A DNA stretch of 64,000 bases, taken from positions 62,001 to 126,000 of the forward strand of contig JBIOHP010000008.1 of NCBI GenBank assembly GCA_044449065.1. The letters run 5' to 3'. Numbering within the stretch: the first letter of the stretch is position 1; each line of letters opens with the position of its first letter. The stretch comes from JBIOHP01 sp044449065. GTDB taxonomy: Bacteria > Bacteroidota > Ignavibacteria > UBA10030 > SZUA-254. Below are positions 15,991-24,595 of the stretch, piece by piece. The position numbers and the translations under genes were made by a program. The notes below the pieces were generated by a model, which saw only the letters and a list, made by a program, of their open reading frames with translations, was not told the origin of the DNA and searched no databases.

Positions 15991-16677
15991 TTATTCAATC
16001 AAATGTAAATATTGATCGACTTTTTTGAACAGATCGCTTGTCGCGACTATATCCCCATAACAATAACGGGCGATCTCACGAAATTTTTTTTCTTCAAAAA
16101 GTTCTTTTAAATCTAAACCGGTAATTCCGTCGCTCTTTGGACTTTTGATGCCGAATGCTTTTGTATAAAAATCCAGATTAAATTTTTTCATTGCGCCATA
16201 AAATGTTAGTTGTTCCAGAAGATCGCAATGCTTATTGGAACCATACCGGTATGGCATAATATTCCGGGTTGCCGGTACTCCGAGAATCATCGAACGAATC
16301 ATAATGAACGGGCAATCGAAAGCTCTTCCGTTAAATGTAATAAACCGCTCATAGTGCTGAATGGTTTCCCAAAAATTGACTAGAATGCCTTTCTCATCCG
16401 TGGCAATGAACGTCGTGCGTCCATCATCGGACTTAAATTCTTCAGTCTTATCAGATTGAAAGAACACCTTGCCTATCCCGCTATCGGGATTCAGCATACC
16501 GATTGCTATTATCCGCGCGGTTAATGGATAAAGCGCGAGTTTCTGAAGCTCTGCTTCACGCTCTTCATCTGTTTTTGCAAATTTGAGGAGGTATTCCGTT
16601 TGAACGTCATCGAAATGATCCATTTCGAACGAGAGTGTTTCTATATCGAAGACGACGTTGGAATTTTTATTGCTCAT
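15991..16677 (-). CDS. Predicted DEDDy 3'-5' exonuclease, PolB-like exonuclease family
   Basis: A 228-residue RNase H-fold exonuclease with D11 and E13 (FDIET), the second metal motif FITFNGRAFDCPF, and the C-terminal YCYGDIVAT (Y-x3-D) giving a full DEDDy set. It matches the stand-alone predicted exonuclease related to DNA polymerase B exonuclease domains (DNA_pol_B_exo2 family). The start overlaps the end of recX by 11 nt, so it is translated from the recA-recX transcript, which suggests a role in DNA repair. The precise substrate is unknown. Confidence 0.85.
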   Translation of the reverse strand: MSNKNSNVVFDIETLSFEMDHFDDVQTEYLLKFAKTDEEREAELQKLALYPLTARIIAIGMLNPDSGIGKVFFQSDKTEEFKSDDGRTTFIATDEKGILVNFWETIQHYERFITFNGRAFDCPFIMIRSMILGVPATRNIMPYRYGSNKHCDLLEQLTFYGAMKKFNLDFYTKAFGIKSPKSDGITGLDLKELFEEKKFREIARYCYGDIVATSDLFKKVDQYLHLIE

Positions 16678-17332
16678 CAGTTTCTTCTATTTTCTGGTTG
16701 GAAAAAAGTTCTCGCATCACTTTATTGATGATGAAGAAATCATATCCTCTCCGTAAGAGAAAGGACTTTATGCGAAGCTGGCGTTTCGTGTTATCAATAG
16801 ATTTTCTTGAAGTTTTGTATCGTTTGAGAAGGGCGGAAGCGGCTGCAGAAGCATGTTGTTGTTCGGTCCCCGGTTCGATCATCTGGTCGAGGGTTTCGCG
16901 GATGATGTCGTTCGCGATTCCTTTTTTTCGAAGCTCACGCCGGAGGAGAATTGTTCCCGCTGCTTTCTTTAGTAGGAGATCATGAACGTAAGCTCTTGCA
17001 AATGCCTTATCATCGACGAGCTTGGATTTACGCAGGTTTTGGATAGTTTCGTCTACGATATCGGGAGTTATATCCTTATTTGTCAGACGCTCGCGGAGCT
17101 CTTTTTCGCTTCGTAGACGATAGCTTATCAACCGTAGAGCTTTTTCTTTGGCGAAGTTGATTTCTTCATCAAATTTGATTGTCCGGATCATTTTTCTGTC
17201 AATGGAGTCCCCTTTGTGTAATCCGAATTTTGAGAATACACTCTCATGGATTCCGAGAGTGAATTTCCCATCGATAAAGATGTTTACCCTGTGCTTGCTT
17301 CCTTTTTGCCTTTCAATGGCAGTGATGATCAT
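16667..17332 (-). CDS. recX: RecA regulatory protein RecX
   Basis: The 221-residue helical protein has RecX-type three-helix repeats. The signature RLISYRLRSEKELRERL is followed by LVDDKAFARAYV and later RRELRKKGIANDIIRETL. RecX binds RecA filaments and limits or modulates their activity. It lies 18 nt downstream of recA in the same direction, the classical arrangement, and overlaps the next exonuclease gene by 11 nt. Confidence 0.93.
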   Translation of the reverse strand: MIITAIERQKGSKHRVNIFIDGKFTLGIHESVFSKFGLHKGDSIDRKMIRTIKFDEEINFAKEKALRLISYRLRSEKELRERLTNKDITPDIVDETIQNLRKSKLVDDKAFARAYVHDLLLKKAAGTILLRRELRKKGIANDIIRETLDQMIEPGTEQQHASAAASALLKRYKTSRKSIDNTKRQLRIKSFLLRRGYDFFIINKVMRELFSNQKIEETDEQ

Positions 17333-17350
17333 GATGGTATGGGGATCGAC

Positions 17351-18445
17351 TCATGATTTCACCGGTTTTTTCGCCTGCGGAGTTTCCTGTTTTGCCGGAG
17401 TTCCGTTTCCTCCCTTTCCTTCCGGCTCAGTATCGTTTGTATTCGATAACCCTAATTTTTGCCGCACAACCTGACGGATTTCGGCGTGCAATTTTTCGTT
17501 GTCCTGCAGGTATTTTTTTACAGCATCTCTGCCCTGCCCGATTCTTTCAGTCTTGTAGGAGAACCACGAACCGCTTTTTGCGATAATGTTTTGTTCAACT
17601 GCAACATCGATCAGATCGCCGATTTGAGAAATTCCTTCATTGTAAAGTATATCGAATTGGGTTTCGCGGAAGGGGGGAGCGACCTTATTCTTCACCACTT
17701 TGACTTTCACGCGATTGCCTAAAACAGTTTGACCATCTTTAATAGCTTCCACTCTTCGGACGTCCAGACGCAACGAGGCGTAAAATTTAAGCGCATTACC
17801 ACCGGTCGTCGTTTCGGGATTACCGAACATAATACCGATCTTCTGTCGCAATTGGTTGGTGAACATAACCGAAGTTTTAGATTTACTGATTGCAGCCGTA
17901 AGTTTACGAAGCGCCTGTGACATTAAGCGTGCCTGAACGCCCATTGTGGGATCGCCCATCTCGCCTTCAATTTCCGCACGGGGAGTCAATGCTGCAACGG
18001 AATCTATGACGATAATATCGAGCGCGGTGCTCCGAACAAGGGTTTCAACAATTTCGAGAGCTTGTTCACCATACTCCGGCTGCGAGAGGAGGAGGTTGTT
18101 GACGTCGACGCCAAGTTTTTTAGCATAACCGATATCGAGTGCATGCTCCGTATCAATAAAAGCCGCGATGCCGCCTTTCTTTTGAGCTTCGGCGATGATA
18201 TGGAGACAGATAGTCGTTTTACCGGATGATTCCGGTCCAAATATTTCAATCACGCGTCCGCGCGGGATGCCGCCAATTCCTATAGCGGCATCGAGTGATA
18301 TAGAACCTGTGGATATAAAATCGACTTTTGCCAGGGGTCCTTCGCCTAATTTCATTACCGCGCCTTTGCCATGCTGTTTTTCAATTTGTTCAAGGGCGAG
18401 GCGGAGGGCTTGCTGACGGGCTTCTTTATTGTTGTCTTCGGTCAT
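17351..18445 (-). CDS. recA: Recombinase RecA
   Basis: The 364-residue protein is a complete RecA. The Walker A motif GPESSGKTT is at residues 70-78, DTEHALD and IVIDSVAALTPRAEIEG follow, and the L2 DNA-binding loop region TNQLRQKIGIMFGNPETTTGG is intact. The C-terminal tail is extended, and rich in Gly, Pro and Lys instead of strongly acidic. It catalyses strand exchange and stimulates SOS autocleavage. A 17-nt inverted repeat upstream (18493-18509) could be a regulatory site. It heads a transcript with recX and the PolB-like exonuclease. Confidence 0.98.
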   Translation of the reverse strand: MTEDNNKEARQQALRLALEQIEKQHGKGAVMKLGEGPLAKVDFISTGSISLDAAIGIGGIPRGRVIEIFGPESSGKTTICLHIIAEAQKKGGIAAFIDTEHALDIGYAKKLGVDVNNLLLSQPEYGEQALEIVETLVRSTALDIIVIDSVAALTPRAEIEGEMGDPTMGVQARLMSQALRKLTAAISKSKTSVMFTNQLRQKIGIMFGNPETTTGGNALKFYASLRLDVRRVEAIKDGQTVLGNRVKVKVVKNKVAPPFRETQFDILYNEGISQIGDLIDVAVEQNIIAKSGSWFSYKTERIGQGRDAVKKYLQDNEKLHAEIRQVVRQKLGLSNTNDTEPEGKGGNGTPAKQETPQAKKPVKS

Positions 18446-18492
18446 TTGAAAATTCCTTTATTTCTTTGAGGTTGGGTAACAAAGTTTTTTGG

Positions 18493-18509
18493 TACTATCT
18501 TGATTAGTA
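18493..18509 (-). promoter_or_regulatory. Inverted repeat upstream of recA, possible operator
   Basis: The sequence reads TACTA-N7-TAGTA, 48 nt upstream of the recA ATG. Perfect 5-bp arms and the position fit a repressor site such as an SOS box, but it is not a known LexA consensus and a single copy proves little. Confidence 0.3.
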
Positions 18510-18553
18510 TGAAGCCTATCCCAAATATGTCATTATGGGAAAAGCTAAATTTA

Positions 18554-18937
18554 TCAGAGATTCAATCGTTTCATTAAATTTGACATAATATTTTTCACAT
18601 CTTCGGTGCTGTAGGGCTTGGTAACGTAATCGTCGGCTCCGAGCTCTTTGGCAACTCTTTTTGCGTCATAATCATCGATGGACGACATGAAAATATATGG
18701 AATGTTTTTTAGCTTGGGTTCACTCCGGATTCGTTCAAAGAGATCGAAGCCGTTCATCACGGGCATCCGCACATCGCTGAGGATGAGATCGGGTTTCATT
18801 TTTTTCAATTTGGCGAGCGCGTCTTCGCCATTTTCCGAGCTAATAACCTTAAAATTTTGCTGTTCGAGCGCTTCCGAGAGCGCCGAAAGCCATGCTGGTT
18901 CATCATCGATCAAAAATATCGTCTTTGCCATCGTCAT
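18554..18937 (-). CDS. Stand-alone response regulator receiver domain (CheY-like)
   Basis: The 127-residue protein is a single receiver domain. The acidic pocket is in FLIDDEPAW, the phosphoacceptor aspartate in LILSDVRMPVMNG, and the conserved lysine in DDYVTKPYS. There is no output domain. It would be phosphorylated by a histidine kinase encoded elsewhere and act by protein interaction. It lies between thpR and recA on the same strand, 19 nt after thpR stops, and may share a transcript with cinA-thpR. An ATG two codons downstream (18931) is an equally plausible start. Confidence 0.9.
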   Translation of the reverse strand: MTMAKTIFLIDDEPAWLSALSEALEQQNFKVISSENGEDALAKLKKMKPDLILSDVRMPVMNGFDLFERIRSEPKLKNIPYIFMSSIDDYDAKRVAKELGADDYVTKPYSTEDVKNIMSNLMKRLNL

Positions 18938-18956
18938 TCTATCTGTTTGATATAGT

Positions 18957-19532
18957 TTACTGTGCTGGTGATCCCAAGGAAAAATTTTTTAGAATAAAAT
19001 ATTCTGAACCCTCCGGACGGAGGACGCTTTTCATCAGGATTAGTTCATTCATAAGTATCGTGGATGGTTCAAAGGTAAGATTTTCCGCTATGGAAAGCAA
19101 ATGTTTTAAACCATTTTCGCCCTTAATTCTCCCCAATGTGATATGAGGATGAAAGGGTTTGTTTTCCATCTCAAATCCCAATGGAACTAAACTTTTATCG
19201 AGTTGAGTTTTGATGTGAGAGGCGACATTATCATGAACGCTGCATCCGATCCAAACAACTCTTGGCTTTTGCCAATTCGGGAAAAAACCAACGCTGTCGA
19301 ATACCAATGAAAATGGCGCCGAGGATGTACTGACCGATTGAATTATGGAGTTGATTTTCGGTAATTTACCTTCATCGGTATCACCGAGAAATTTTACGGT
19401 GACATGAAATTTATTTTCCGGTTCCCATTTTACGTCTGCGTCAGATTCTTTCAGGCGGCTTTGAATCGCCGAGAATCGTTTGCGTTCGATTTCCGGTGTT
19501 TCCAGCGCAACGAACGTTCGTAATAATTCCAT
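18957..19532 (-). CDS. thpR: RNA 2',3'-cyclic 3'-phosphodiesterase ThpR (2'-5' RNA ligase family)
   Basis: A protein of about 191 residues from the ATG at 19530-19532 (MELLRTFVALETPE). The two catalytic HxTx motifs are HVTVKFLG and HPHITLGRI, characteristic of the 2H phosphoesterase superfamily. It hydrolyses 2',3'-cyclic phosphate ends of RNA. The frame extends upstream into cinA, but the internal start lies one base after the cinA stop and gives the family N-terminus. Association of thpR with cinA and recA is common in bacteria. Confidence 0.92.
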   Translation of the reverse strand: MELLRTFVALETPEIERKRFSAIQSRLKESDADVKWEPENKFHVTVKFLGDTDEGKLPKINSIIQSVSTSSAPFSLVFDSVGFFPNWQKPRVVWIGCSVHDNVASHIKTQLDKSLVPLGFEMENKPFHPHITLGRIKGENGLKHLLSIAENLTFEPSTILMNELILMKSVLRPEGSEYFILKNFSLGSPAQ

Positions 19533-19533
19533 A

Positions 19534-20772
19534 TTATTCCAATTGCAATAATTTACGGCGAAGAAGATCGAGGGCTGCCTGAGACGCACGCTCCTTAACA
19601 CGCAACCGGTTTTCACCAAAATTAAATTTCACAGCAAAAGATTCATGTTCATCCGAATAACCGATCCATACCGTTCCGACGGGTTTATCCGGCGTTCCTC
19701 CCGAAGGACCTGCAATTCCGGTTACTGATAATCCGATATCCACCCTGGCAATATCACGGATCCCCGACGCCATTGCCATTGCAACCTCGCGGCTTACCGC
19801 TCCGTACGCTTCGACAATATCGGGATGAATCTTAAGCAGATCCGTTTTCGATTGGTTGCTGTAGGTAATAACGCCGCGTTCAAAGTAATAGGAACTGCCG
19901 GCAACATTTGTCAGACGATTAGCCAGGTTGCCGCCTGTGCACGATTCAGCTACTGCTATGGTCAACCGTTGATCGGTCAGGATTTTGCCGAGGACTTCCT
20001 CCAATTCTTCGGTGTCTGTTCCGTAGATGAATTTTTCAACTTTAGATCGGATGCGTGCTTCAACTTCTTTTACTTTTTGTTCTGCGGCCTCGGGATCGGC
20101 GTCGATCACGGTGATCCTTAGTCGGACTCCAGAAGGAGCGGGAAGAAATGCTAATTTTGCGCCGAGCATTAATTCATCAATATCGCCCAGGCGGCGTGCG
20201 AGCAATGATTCGGGAATCCCGGTGGTTTTTAACGTCCGGTGGAGAATGATCTGGTGCGATAATTTTTGAAAGAACGGGATCACAAAATTCACCATCATCG
20301 CTTCCATCTCGTAGGGCACGCCGGGTAATACGATTAAATATTTATTTTCGTGGTCAAATAAATATCCGGGAGCTGTGCCATTGAGATTGGGGATAATTTT
20401 TGCTTTTCGGGGTACCATCGCCTGATCTTCCGTGAGTGCGTTCATCTGGATATTCCGGACTGTGAACAGCCGTTTAATATTTTCGACAGTAGCTTCATCA
20501 CGAACAAGATCCGTGTTGAAAAATGCGCACACATTTTTTCTGGTTATATCATCGTGCGTGGGACCCAGACCGCCGGTTACGATAGTAAGATCAAAAGCGG
20601 CGAAACTCTCCTGGAACGATTTTAATATCTCGTCATCGACGTCCCCAACCGTTAGGGTGCGTATGACCTGAATCCCGATGCTGTTGAGCTTTTGCGCTAT
20701 AAAGGGCGCATTGGTATTTAGTACCTGACCAATAAGAAGCTCGTCGCCAATCGTTATAATTTGAGATTTCAT
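19534..20772 (-). CDS. cinA: CinA: competence/damage-inducible protein with nicotinamide-nucleotide amidase domain
   Basis: The 412-residue protein has both CinA domains. An N-terminal MoaB/MogA-like domain spans about residues 1-170 (IITIGDELLIGQVLNTNAPFIA; VTGGLGPTHDDITRKNV). A C-terminal PncC domain spans about residues 255-410 (AVAESCTGGNLANRL; SVTGIAGPSGGTPDKPVGTV). It hydrolyses ADP-ribose-type compounds and deamidates nicotinamide mononucleotide in NAD recycling. It precedes thpR with a one-base gap and lies downstream of pgpA, all on the minus strand. Confidence 0.95.
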   Translation of the reverse strand: MKSQIITIGDELLIGQVLNTNAPFIAQKLNSIGIQVIRTLTVGDVDDEILKSFQESFAAFDLTIVTGGLGPTHDDITRKNVCAFFNTDLVRDEATVENIKRLFTVRNIQMNALTEDQAMVPRKAKIIPNLNGTAPGYLFDHENKYLIVLPGVPYEMEAMMVNFVIPFFQKLSHQIILHRTLKTTGIPESLLARRLGDIDELMLGAKLAFLPAPSGVRLRITVIDADPEAAEQKVKEVEARIRSKVEKFIYGTDTEELEEVLGKILTDQRLTIAVAESCTGGNLANRLTNVAGSSYYFERGVITYSNQSKTDLLKIHPDIVEAYGAVSREVAMAMASGIRDIARVDIGLSVTGIAGPSGGTPDKPVGTVWIGYSDEHESFAVKFNFGENRLRVKERASQAALDLLRRKLLQLE

Positions 20773-20807
20773 CGTGATTCCTCACCGTTTATACTAAAAT
20801 ATTCTCT

Positions 20808-21293
20808 TCATTTTAATGCAGGAAAAATGAAATGGATAATTTGTACTGAAATATTCGCATACATCCCCGCGAATACATCATCAAGCATGATACCCCAACC
20901 GCCAGAAATGTGTTCCACCTGACGCGCCGGAGGCGGTTTGATAATATCGTATATTCGGAAAAAAATAAAAGCGAACACGGCAATTATCCATCCTTTAGGA
21001 AGAAAGAGAAGCGAAATCCACATCCCGACAATCTCATCGATGACAACAATGGAAGGATCATCACCATGGATTTTTTCCATTTCACCGGATGTGAATACTC
21101 CGAGAGCGAACGTAATAATTGTCGCTATGGATAAGACAGCCAGTTGTTCCATACCCGGGATCGCATAGAGTAATAATCCCACCAAACTTCCTGCAGTTCC
21201 GGAGGCGACAGGCGAATATCCCGAGTAGAATCCTGTTGCAAAGAATTGTGAAATCATATATGACGACGTTCGAGGGATTTTGTTATCTTGCAT
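20808..21293 (-). CDS. pgpA: Phosphatidylglycerophosphatase A
   Basis: A membrane phosphatase of about 161 residues, started at the ATG at 21291-21293 (MQDNKIPRTS). The family signatures are YSGYSPVASGTAGSLVG, DDPSIVVIDEIVGMW, FRIYDIIKPPPARQ and GWGIMLDDVFAG, with the metal-binding acidic residues present. It dephosphorylates phosphatidylglycerol phosphate to phosphatidylglycerol. The start overlaps the end of pgsA by 11 nt, which couples the enzyme to the one making its substrate. A longer upstream frame (to 21377) overlaps pgsA too far and is not favoured. Confidence 0.93.
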   Translation of the reverse strand: MQDNKIPRTSSYMISQFFATGFYSGYSPVASGTAGSLVGLLLYAIPGMEQLAVLSIATIITFALGVFTSGEMEKIHGDDPSIVVIDEIVGMWISLLFLPKGWIIAVFAFIFFRIYDIIKPPPARQVEHISGGWGIMLDDVFAGMYANISVQIIHFIFPALK

Positions 21294-21888
21294 CGATGTT
21301 TCCAGCATAAAGATCGCGAATGAATTTACGGTTATCGAAAAGATACATGACGCCTGTGCCAACTGCCGATATGACAACGACGAGCATCATTCCGAATAGC
21401 ACGCGTGTTTCGGTAAGAGAATCGATTAACGCTCCCCAATTTTTTCTGATAATCGGGACCGTACCGCCGACATAGAAAATCAGGATGTAATAAATGATGA
21501 TAAATTCTCCAAATGTTTTCGCCTGCGCGGTTTTGGAAGTGATAATCGGTTGATCCTTATACTCGGCATACATTCGCAAACCCGTGATAATAACATCCCG
21601 AACCACCACTACCCAGACCATCCATGCCTCGATAAGATTTAGGTAAACGAAACCGAATAAGGTCGCAATCGTTAGGATTTTATCGGCGAGGGGATCGAGA
21701 AACTTTCCGGTTCGTGTCATCACCCCGTATTTCCGAGCTATCCAGCCGTCATACCAATCGGTAAGGGCGGCGATAAAGAACACGAAAAGAGAGAGTTGCT
21801 TATCGAATGAAGAATTTGAAAAGAGGAGTAGTAAAAAAACGGGCGTGAGAATAATACGAAAAATCGTAAGTGAATTCGGTAAAGACAT
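21283..21888 (-). CDS. pgsA: CDP-diacylglycerol--glycerol-3-phosphate 3-phosphatidyltransferase
   Basis: A 201-residue integral membrane enzyme of the CDP-alcohol phosphatidyltransferase family. The diagnostic motif DWYDGWIARKYG followed by GKFLDPLADK gives the D-xx-DG-xx-AR-x8-G-xxx-D-xxx-D pattern. It makes phosphatidylglycerol phosphate from CDP-diacylglycerol and glycerol-3-phosphate. The N-terminus MSLPNSLTIFRIILTP is typical. It overlaps pgpA, and the terminator of rpmB lies just upstream. Confidence 0.95.
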   Translation of the reverse strand: MSLPNSLTIFRIILTPVFLLLLFSNSSFDKQLSLFVFFIAALTDWYDGWIARKYGVMTRTGKFLDPLADKILTIATLFGFVYLNLIEAWMVWVVVVRDVIITGLRMYAEYKDQPIITSKTAQAKTFGEFIIIYYILIFYVGGTVPIIRKNWGALIDSLTETRVLFGMMLVVVISAVGTGVMYLFDNRKFIRDLYAGNIDAR

Positions 21889-21940
21889 AACGTCTACATT
21901 CCAGTATTATTCCGTTGAATTTTATTAAATGAAACGAAAA

Positions 21941-21962
21941 AGCCCAACAATAGTGTTGGGCT
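21941..21962 (-). terminator. Rho-independent terminator of rpmB
   Basis: A 9-bp perfect stem (AGCCCAACA/TGTTGGGCT) with a 4-nt loop is followed on the minus strand by a T run. It lies 24 nt past the L28 stop codon and 53 nt before the pgsA start. Confidence 0.85.
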
Positions 21963-21985
21963 AAGAGTAAAATCTTTAAGCGGAT

Positions 21986-22177
21986 TTATGCCGCTTTGGT
22001 AACTTTTCCCTGTTTAATGCAAGTCGTGCAAACGCGCATTCGAACGGGACGACCGTTCACACTGGCGCGAACTTCCTGCAAGTTTGGTAACCAGCGTCTG
22101 CGCGTTCTGTTGTGCGCGTGGCTGATATTATTTCCGCTGACGGGCTTTTTCCCGCAAATTTCACAAATTTTAGCCAT
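21986..22177 (-). CDS. rpmB: 50S ribosomal protein L28
   Basis: A 63-residue basic protein with the L28 sequence pattern CEICGKKPVSGNNISHAHN, RRRWLPNLQ and RVCTTCIKQGKV. The CxxC pairs are of the zinc-binding form. An AGGAA ribosome-binding site precedes the ATG. It is transcribed alone and ends at its own terminator. Confidence 0.97.
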   Translation of the reverse strand: MAKICEICGKKPVSGNNISHAHNRTRRRWLPNLQEVRASVNGRPVRMRVCTTCIKQGKVTKAA

Positions 22178-22501
22178 TATTTCCTCAGTTTCTCTGCTTG
22201 TATTAATTATGAACTATTAATATACAAAATGGGGGAGTATTCCGCAATAATATGAGTATAAATTTTACATATTTATTATTCAAAAATTTTGAGAATACAA
22301 ACATTCAATGATTGTTTGTTTTCATGGCTTGTAACACATCTAATCATTCCCTCGGAGAGATGCGGATTTGAAATAACATTTCATCCAAAATTTCCTCCTA
22401 AGTAGTTGAAAATATTATTATCGATTATAGGAAGAGAAAGGCAAAATAATTCAAATTGAATAATTTCTCTGGATATTATGCTCTGAAATTCCTATCTTTG
22501 T
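22178..22501. promoter_or_regulatory. Divergent promoter region between rpmB and the Ehr operon
   Basis: A 324-nt A/T-rich gap without an open frame. A 13-nt inverted repeat (ATTCAA-A-TTGAAT, 22449-22461) and the string TATCTTTG (22493-22500), which matches the TAnnTTTG -7 element of Bacteroidota promoters, lie just before the first gene of the hydrogenase-related operon. No matching -33 TTTG at the expected distance is obvious, so the promoter is tentative. Confidence 0.3.
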
Positions 22502-24595
22502 ATGCACTTTCAAGTGATAATGAAAGAAATTACGATCGTTCAAAAATTATTGTTAGAAATATTATTCTGGGGGTATTGCGCGGGCATATCGCTCCCGCTA
22601 TTTCTAATGAAAGTGGGGGGCTCAAAAGTTGAACATGAAATTTCCCTCAGCCGGTTGGGTAAAAACCTGGGTCTCGGCTTTTCAACACTTGCCTCGCTTT
22701 CCGGCTGCATCCTCTCTTTAACCGTGTTGTTGACCGGTACGCAATATCATTTTGATTTCTTTCACTCGGCAATTTTTGGGGATTTTTCGATTCAGATAGA
22801 TCACCTCGGGGCATTTTTTCTTCTCGTGATCTCCTTCCTTGGTGTGGCGACCTCCATTTATTCAATTGGATATGCGGAAGAATATATTGGCAAGCGAAAT
22901 GTCTCGCTCATGGTGCTCCTTTACAATATTTTCCTCCTATCAATGGTTGCGGTTGTTCTTTCAGCTAATGCGATACTATTTCTGATGGTTTGGGAGGTTA
23001 TGTCCGTATCAACTTTCTTCCTCATCGTGTACGAGCATGAAGAAGCCACCACCCGGAGAGCGGGAATACTTTATATTGTGATGACTCACATCGGGGCGGC
23101 ATTTTTAATTTTTATGTTTATTACGCTTGCCGGTTATTCACATTCATATAATTTTGATTCATTCCGAAATGCAAACGCTCAAATTCCACCCGGAGTGAAA
23201 ACATGTATATTTTTATGCGCTCTCATCGGATTTGGAATTAAAGCCGGGATCATGCCTCTCCATATTTGGTTACCAGAAGCGCATCCGGCAGCCCCGAGTA
23301 ATATATCTGCGCTGATGTCCGGCGTCATGATTAAAACCGGTATTTATGGTATGATACGGGTGTTTTTTTATTTTCTCGATCCTGGTCCTGAGTGGTGGGG
23401 AATTTTGGTTCTCATTATCGCCGTGGGTTCTGCCGTACTGGGCGTCTTATTCGCGTTGATGGAACACGATCTTAAGCGCTTGCTTGCGTTTCATAGTATC
23501 GAGAATATCGGAATTATCCTCATGGGTCTCGGCGCCGCGCTCCTTTTTAATTCTTTCGGCAGCAAGGGTTTAGCGGCTGTGGCGTTAATCGCGGGATTAT
23601 ATCACACATTGAACCACGCCACATTTAAAGGTTTATTGTTTTTAGGAGCTGGGTCGGTCGCTCAAAGAACTCATACGAAGAACATTGAAGAACTGGGCGG
23701 CTTGATGAAGAAACTTCCCTGGACATCCCTGTTCTTTCTCATCGGAGCAGTAGCAATTTCTGCGTTGCCTCCGCTCAACGGGTTTGTGAGTGAATGGCTG
23801 ACATTCCAAGCGCTTCTCCTGGGTTTTAATATTCCGGAGCTCGCAGTTAAACTCGCCGTGCCGATTACTGTTGCATTGCTTGCATTGACCGGAGCTTTGG
23901 CGGCGGCTTGTTTTGTAAAAGCATTCGGAATAACTTTTCTTGGGATGGCTCGGTCAAATCACGTTGCAGAAGCTCATGAATCGCCATTTTCAATGTTACT
24001 TGCGATGGGACTGCTGGCGATAGCGTGCTTCGTATTTGGTATCGCGCCCGGGATGATGATATCATTAATGACGCCGGTGACTTCATCGATTTTCGGAGAA
24101 AATATTACGGGCATCACTTTGTTGAATTCAGGCGCATTGACGATTCCCGAGAGAGCGGGAAGCGGAGTATCGCCATTGATTTTACTTGCGTTCTTCGGAG
24201 GACTGTTGCTGTTCCCAATTGTGGTGGGTTTTATTATGGGCGGCAGAATGCGAAAAAGGCAGGCAATGGTTTGGGCATGCGGTTTGGAAAAACTGAATTC
24301 ACGAATGGAATATACAGCGACGGGATTCAGCAAGCCAATCAGAATGATTTTTTCGAATATCTTCCGGGCAACGCATGAAATCGAAATATCGGAGGAAACA
24401 TCTGCGTTTTACAAACCGCAAATCCGCGTGGAGTTGAAAACCGAATCTATCTTCCATAAATATCTCTACGAACCGCTGCGGAGGATAACAATCGACCTGG
24501 CTAAATATGCCCGGCGTATCCAAACCGGTCATATTCAATCTTATCTGGCGTATATCTTCATTGTACTTATTATTCTCCTTCTCTTTGCGCGATGA
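22502..24595 (+). CDS. hyfB: Ehr/hydrogenase-4 type membrane subunit B (HyfB-like, Mrp-antiporter fold)
   Basis: A 697-residue polytopic protein of the NuoL/M/N-HyfB family. The proton-channel residues are in FLMVWEVMSVSTFF (TM5 glutamate) and GFGIKAGIMPLHIWLPEAHP (TM7 lysine). The family motif HSIENIGIILMGLG and LNHATFKGLLFLGAG are present, and the C-terminal cytoplasmic extension is typical of HyfB. It would pump protons or sodium in a membrane-bound oxidoreductase complex. An alternative ATG lies at 22520 (MKEITIVQ). Its stop overlaps the start of hyfC by four bases (ATGA). It is the first gene of the six-gene operon. Confidence 0.9.
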   Translation: MHFQVIMKEITIVQKLLLEILFWGYCAGISLPLFLMKVGGSKVEHEISLSRLGKNLGLGFSTLASLSGCILSLTVLLTGTQYHFDFFHSAIFGDFSIQIDHLGAFFLLVISFLGVATSIYSIGYAEEYIGKRNVSLMVLLYNIFLLSMVAVVLSANAILFLMVWEVMSVSTFFLIVYEHEEATTRRAGILYIVMTHIGAAFLIFMFITLAGYSHSYNFDSFRNANAQIPPGVKTCIFLCALIGFGIKAGIMPLHIWLPEAHPAAPSNISALMSGVMIKTGIYGMIRVFFYFLDPGPEWWGILVLIIAVGSAVLGVLFALMEHDLKRLLAFHSIENIGIILMGLGAALLFNSFGSKGLAAVALIAGLYHTLNHATFKGLLFLGAGSVAQRTHTKNIEELGGLMKKLPWTSLFFLIGAVAISALPPLNGFVSEWLTFQALLLGFNIPELAVKLAVPITVALLALTGALAAACFVKAFGITFLGMARSNHVAEAHESPFSMLLAMGLLAIACFVFGIAPGMMISLMTPVTSSIFGENITGITLLNSGALTIPERAGSGVSPLILLAFFGGLLLFPIVVGFIMGGRMRKRQAMVWACGLEKLNSRMEYTATGFSKPIRMIFSNIFRATHEIEISEETSAFYKPQIRVELKTESIFHKYLYEPLRRITIDLAKYARRIQTGHIQSYLAYIFIVLIILLLFAR

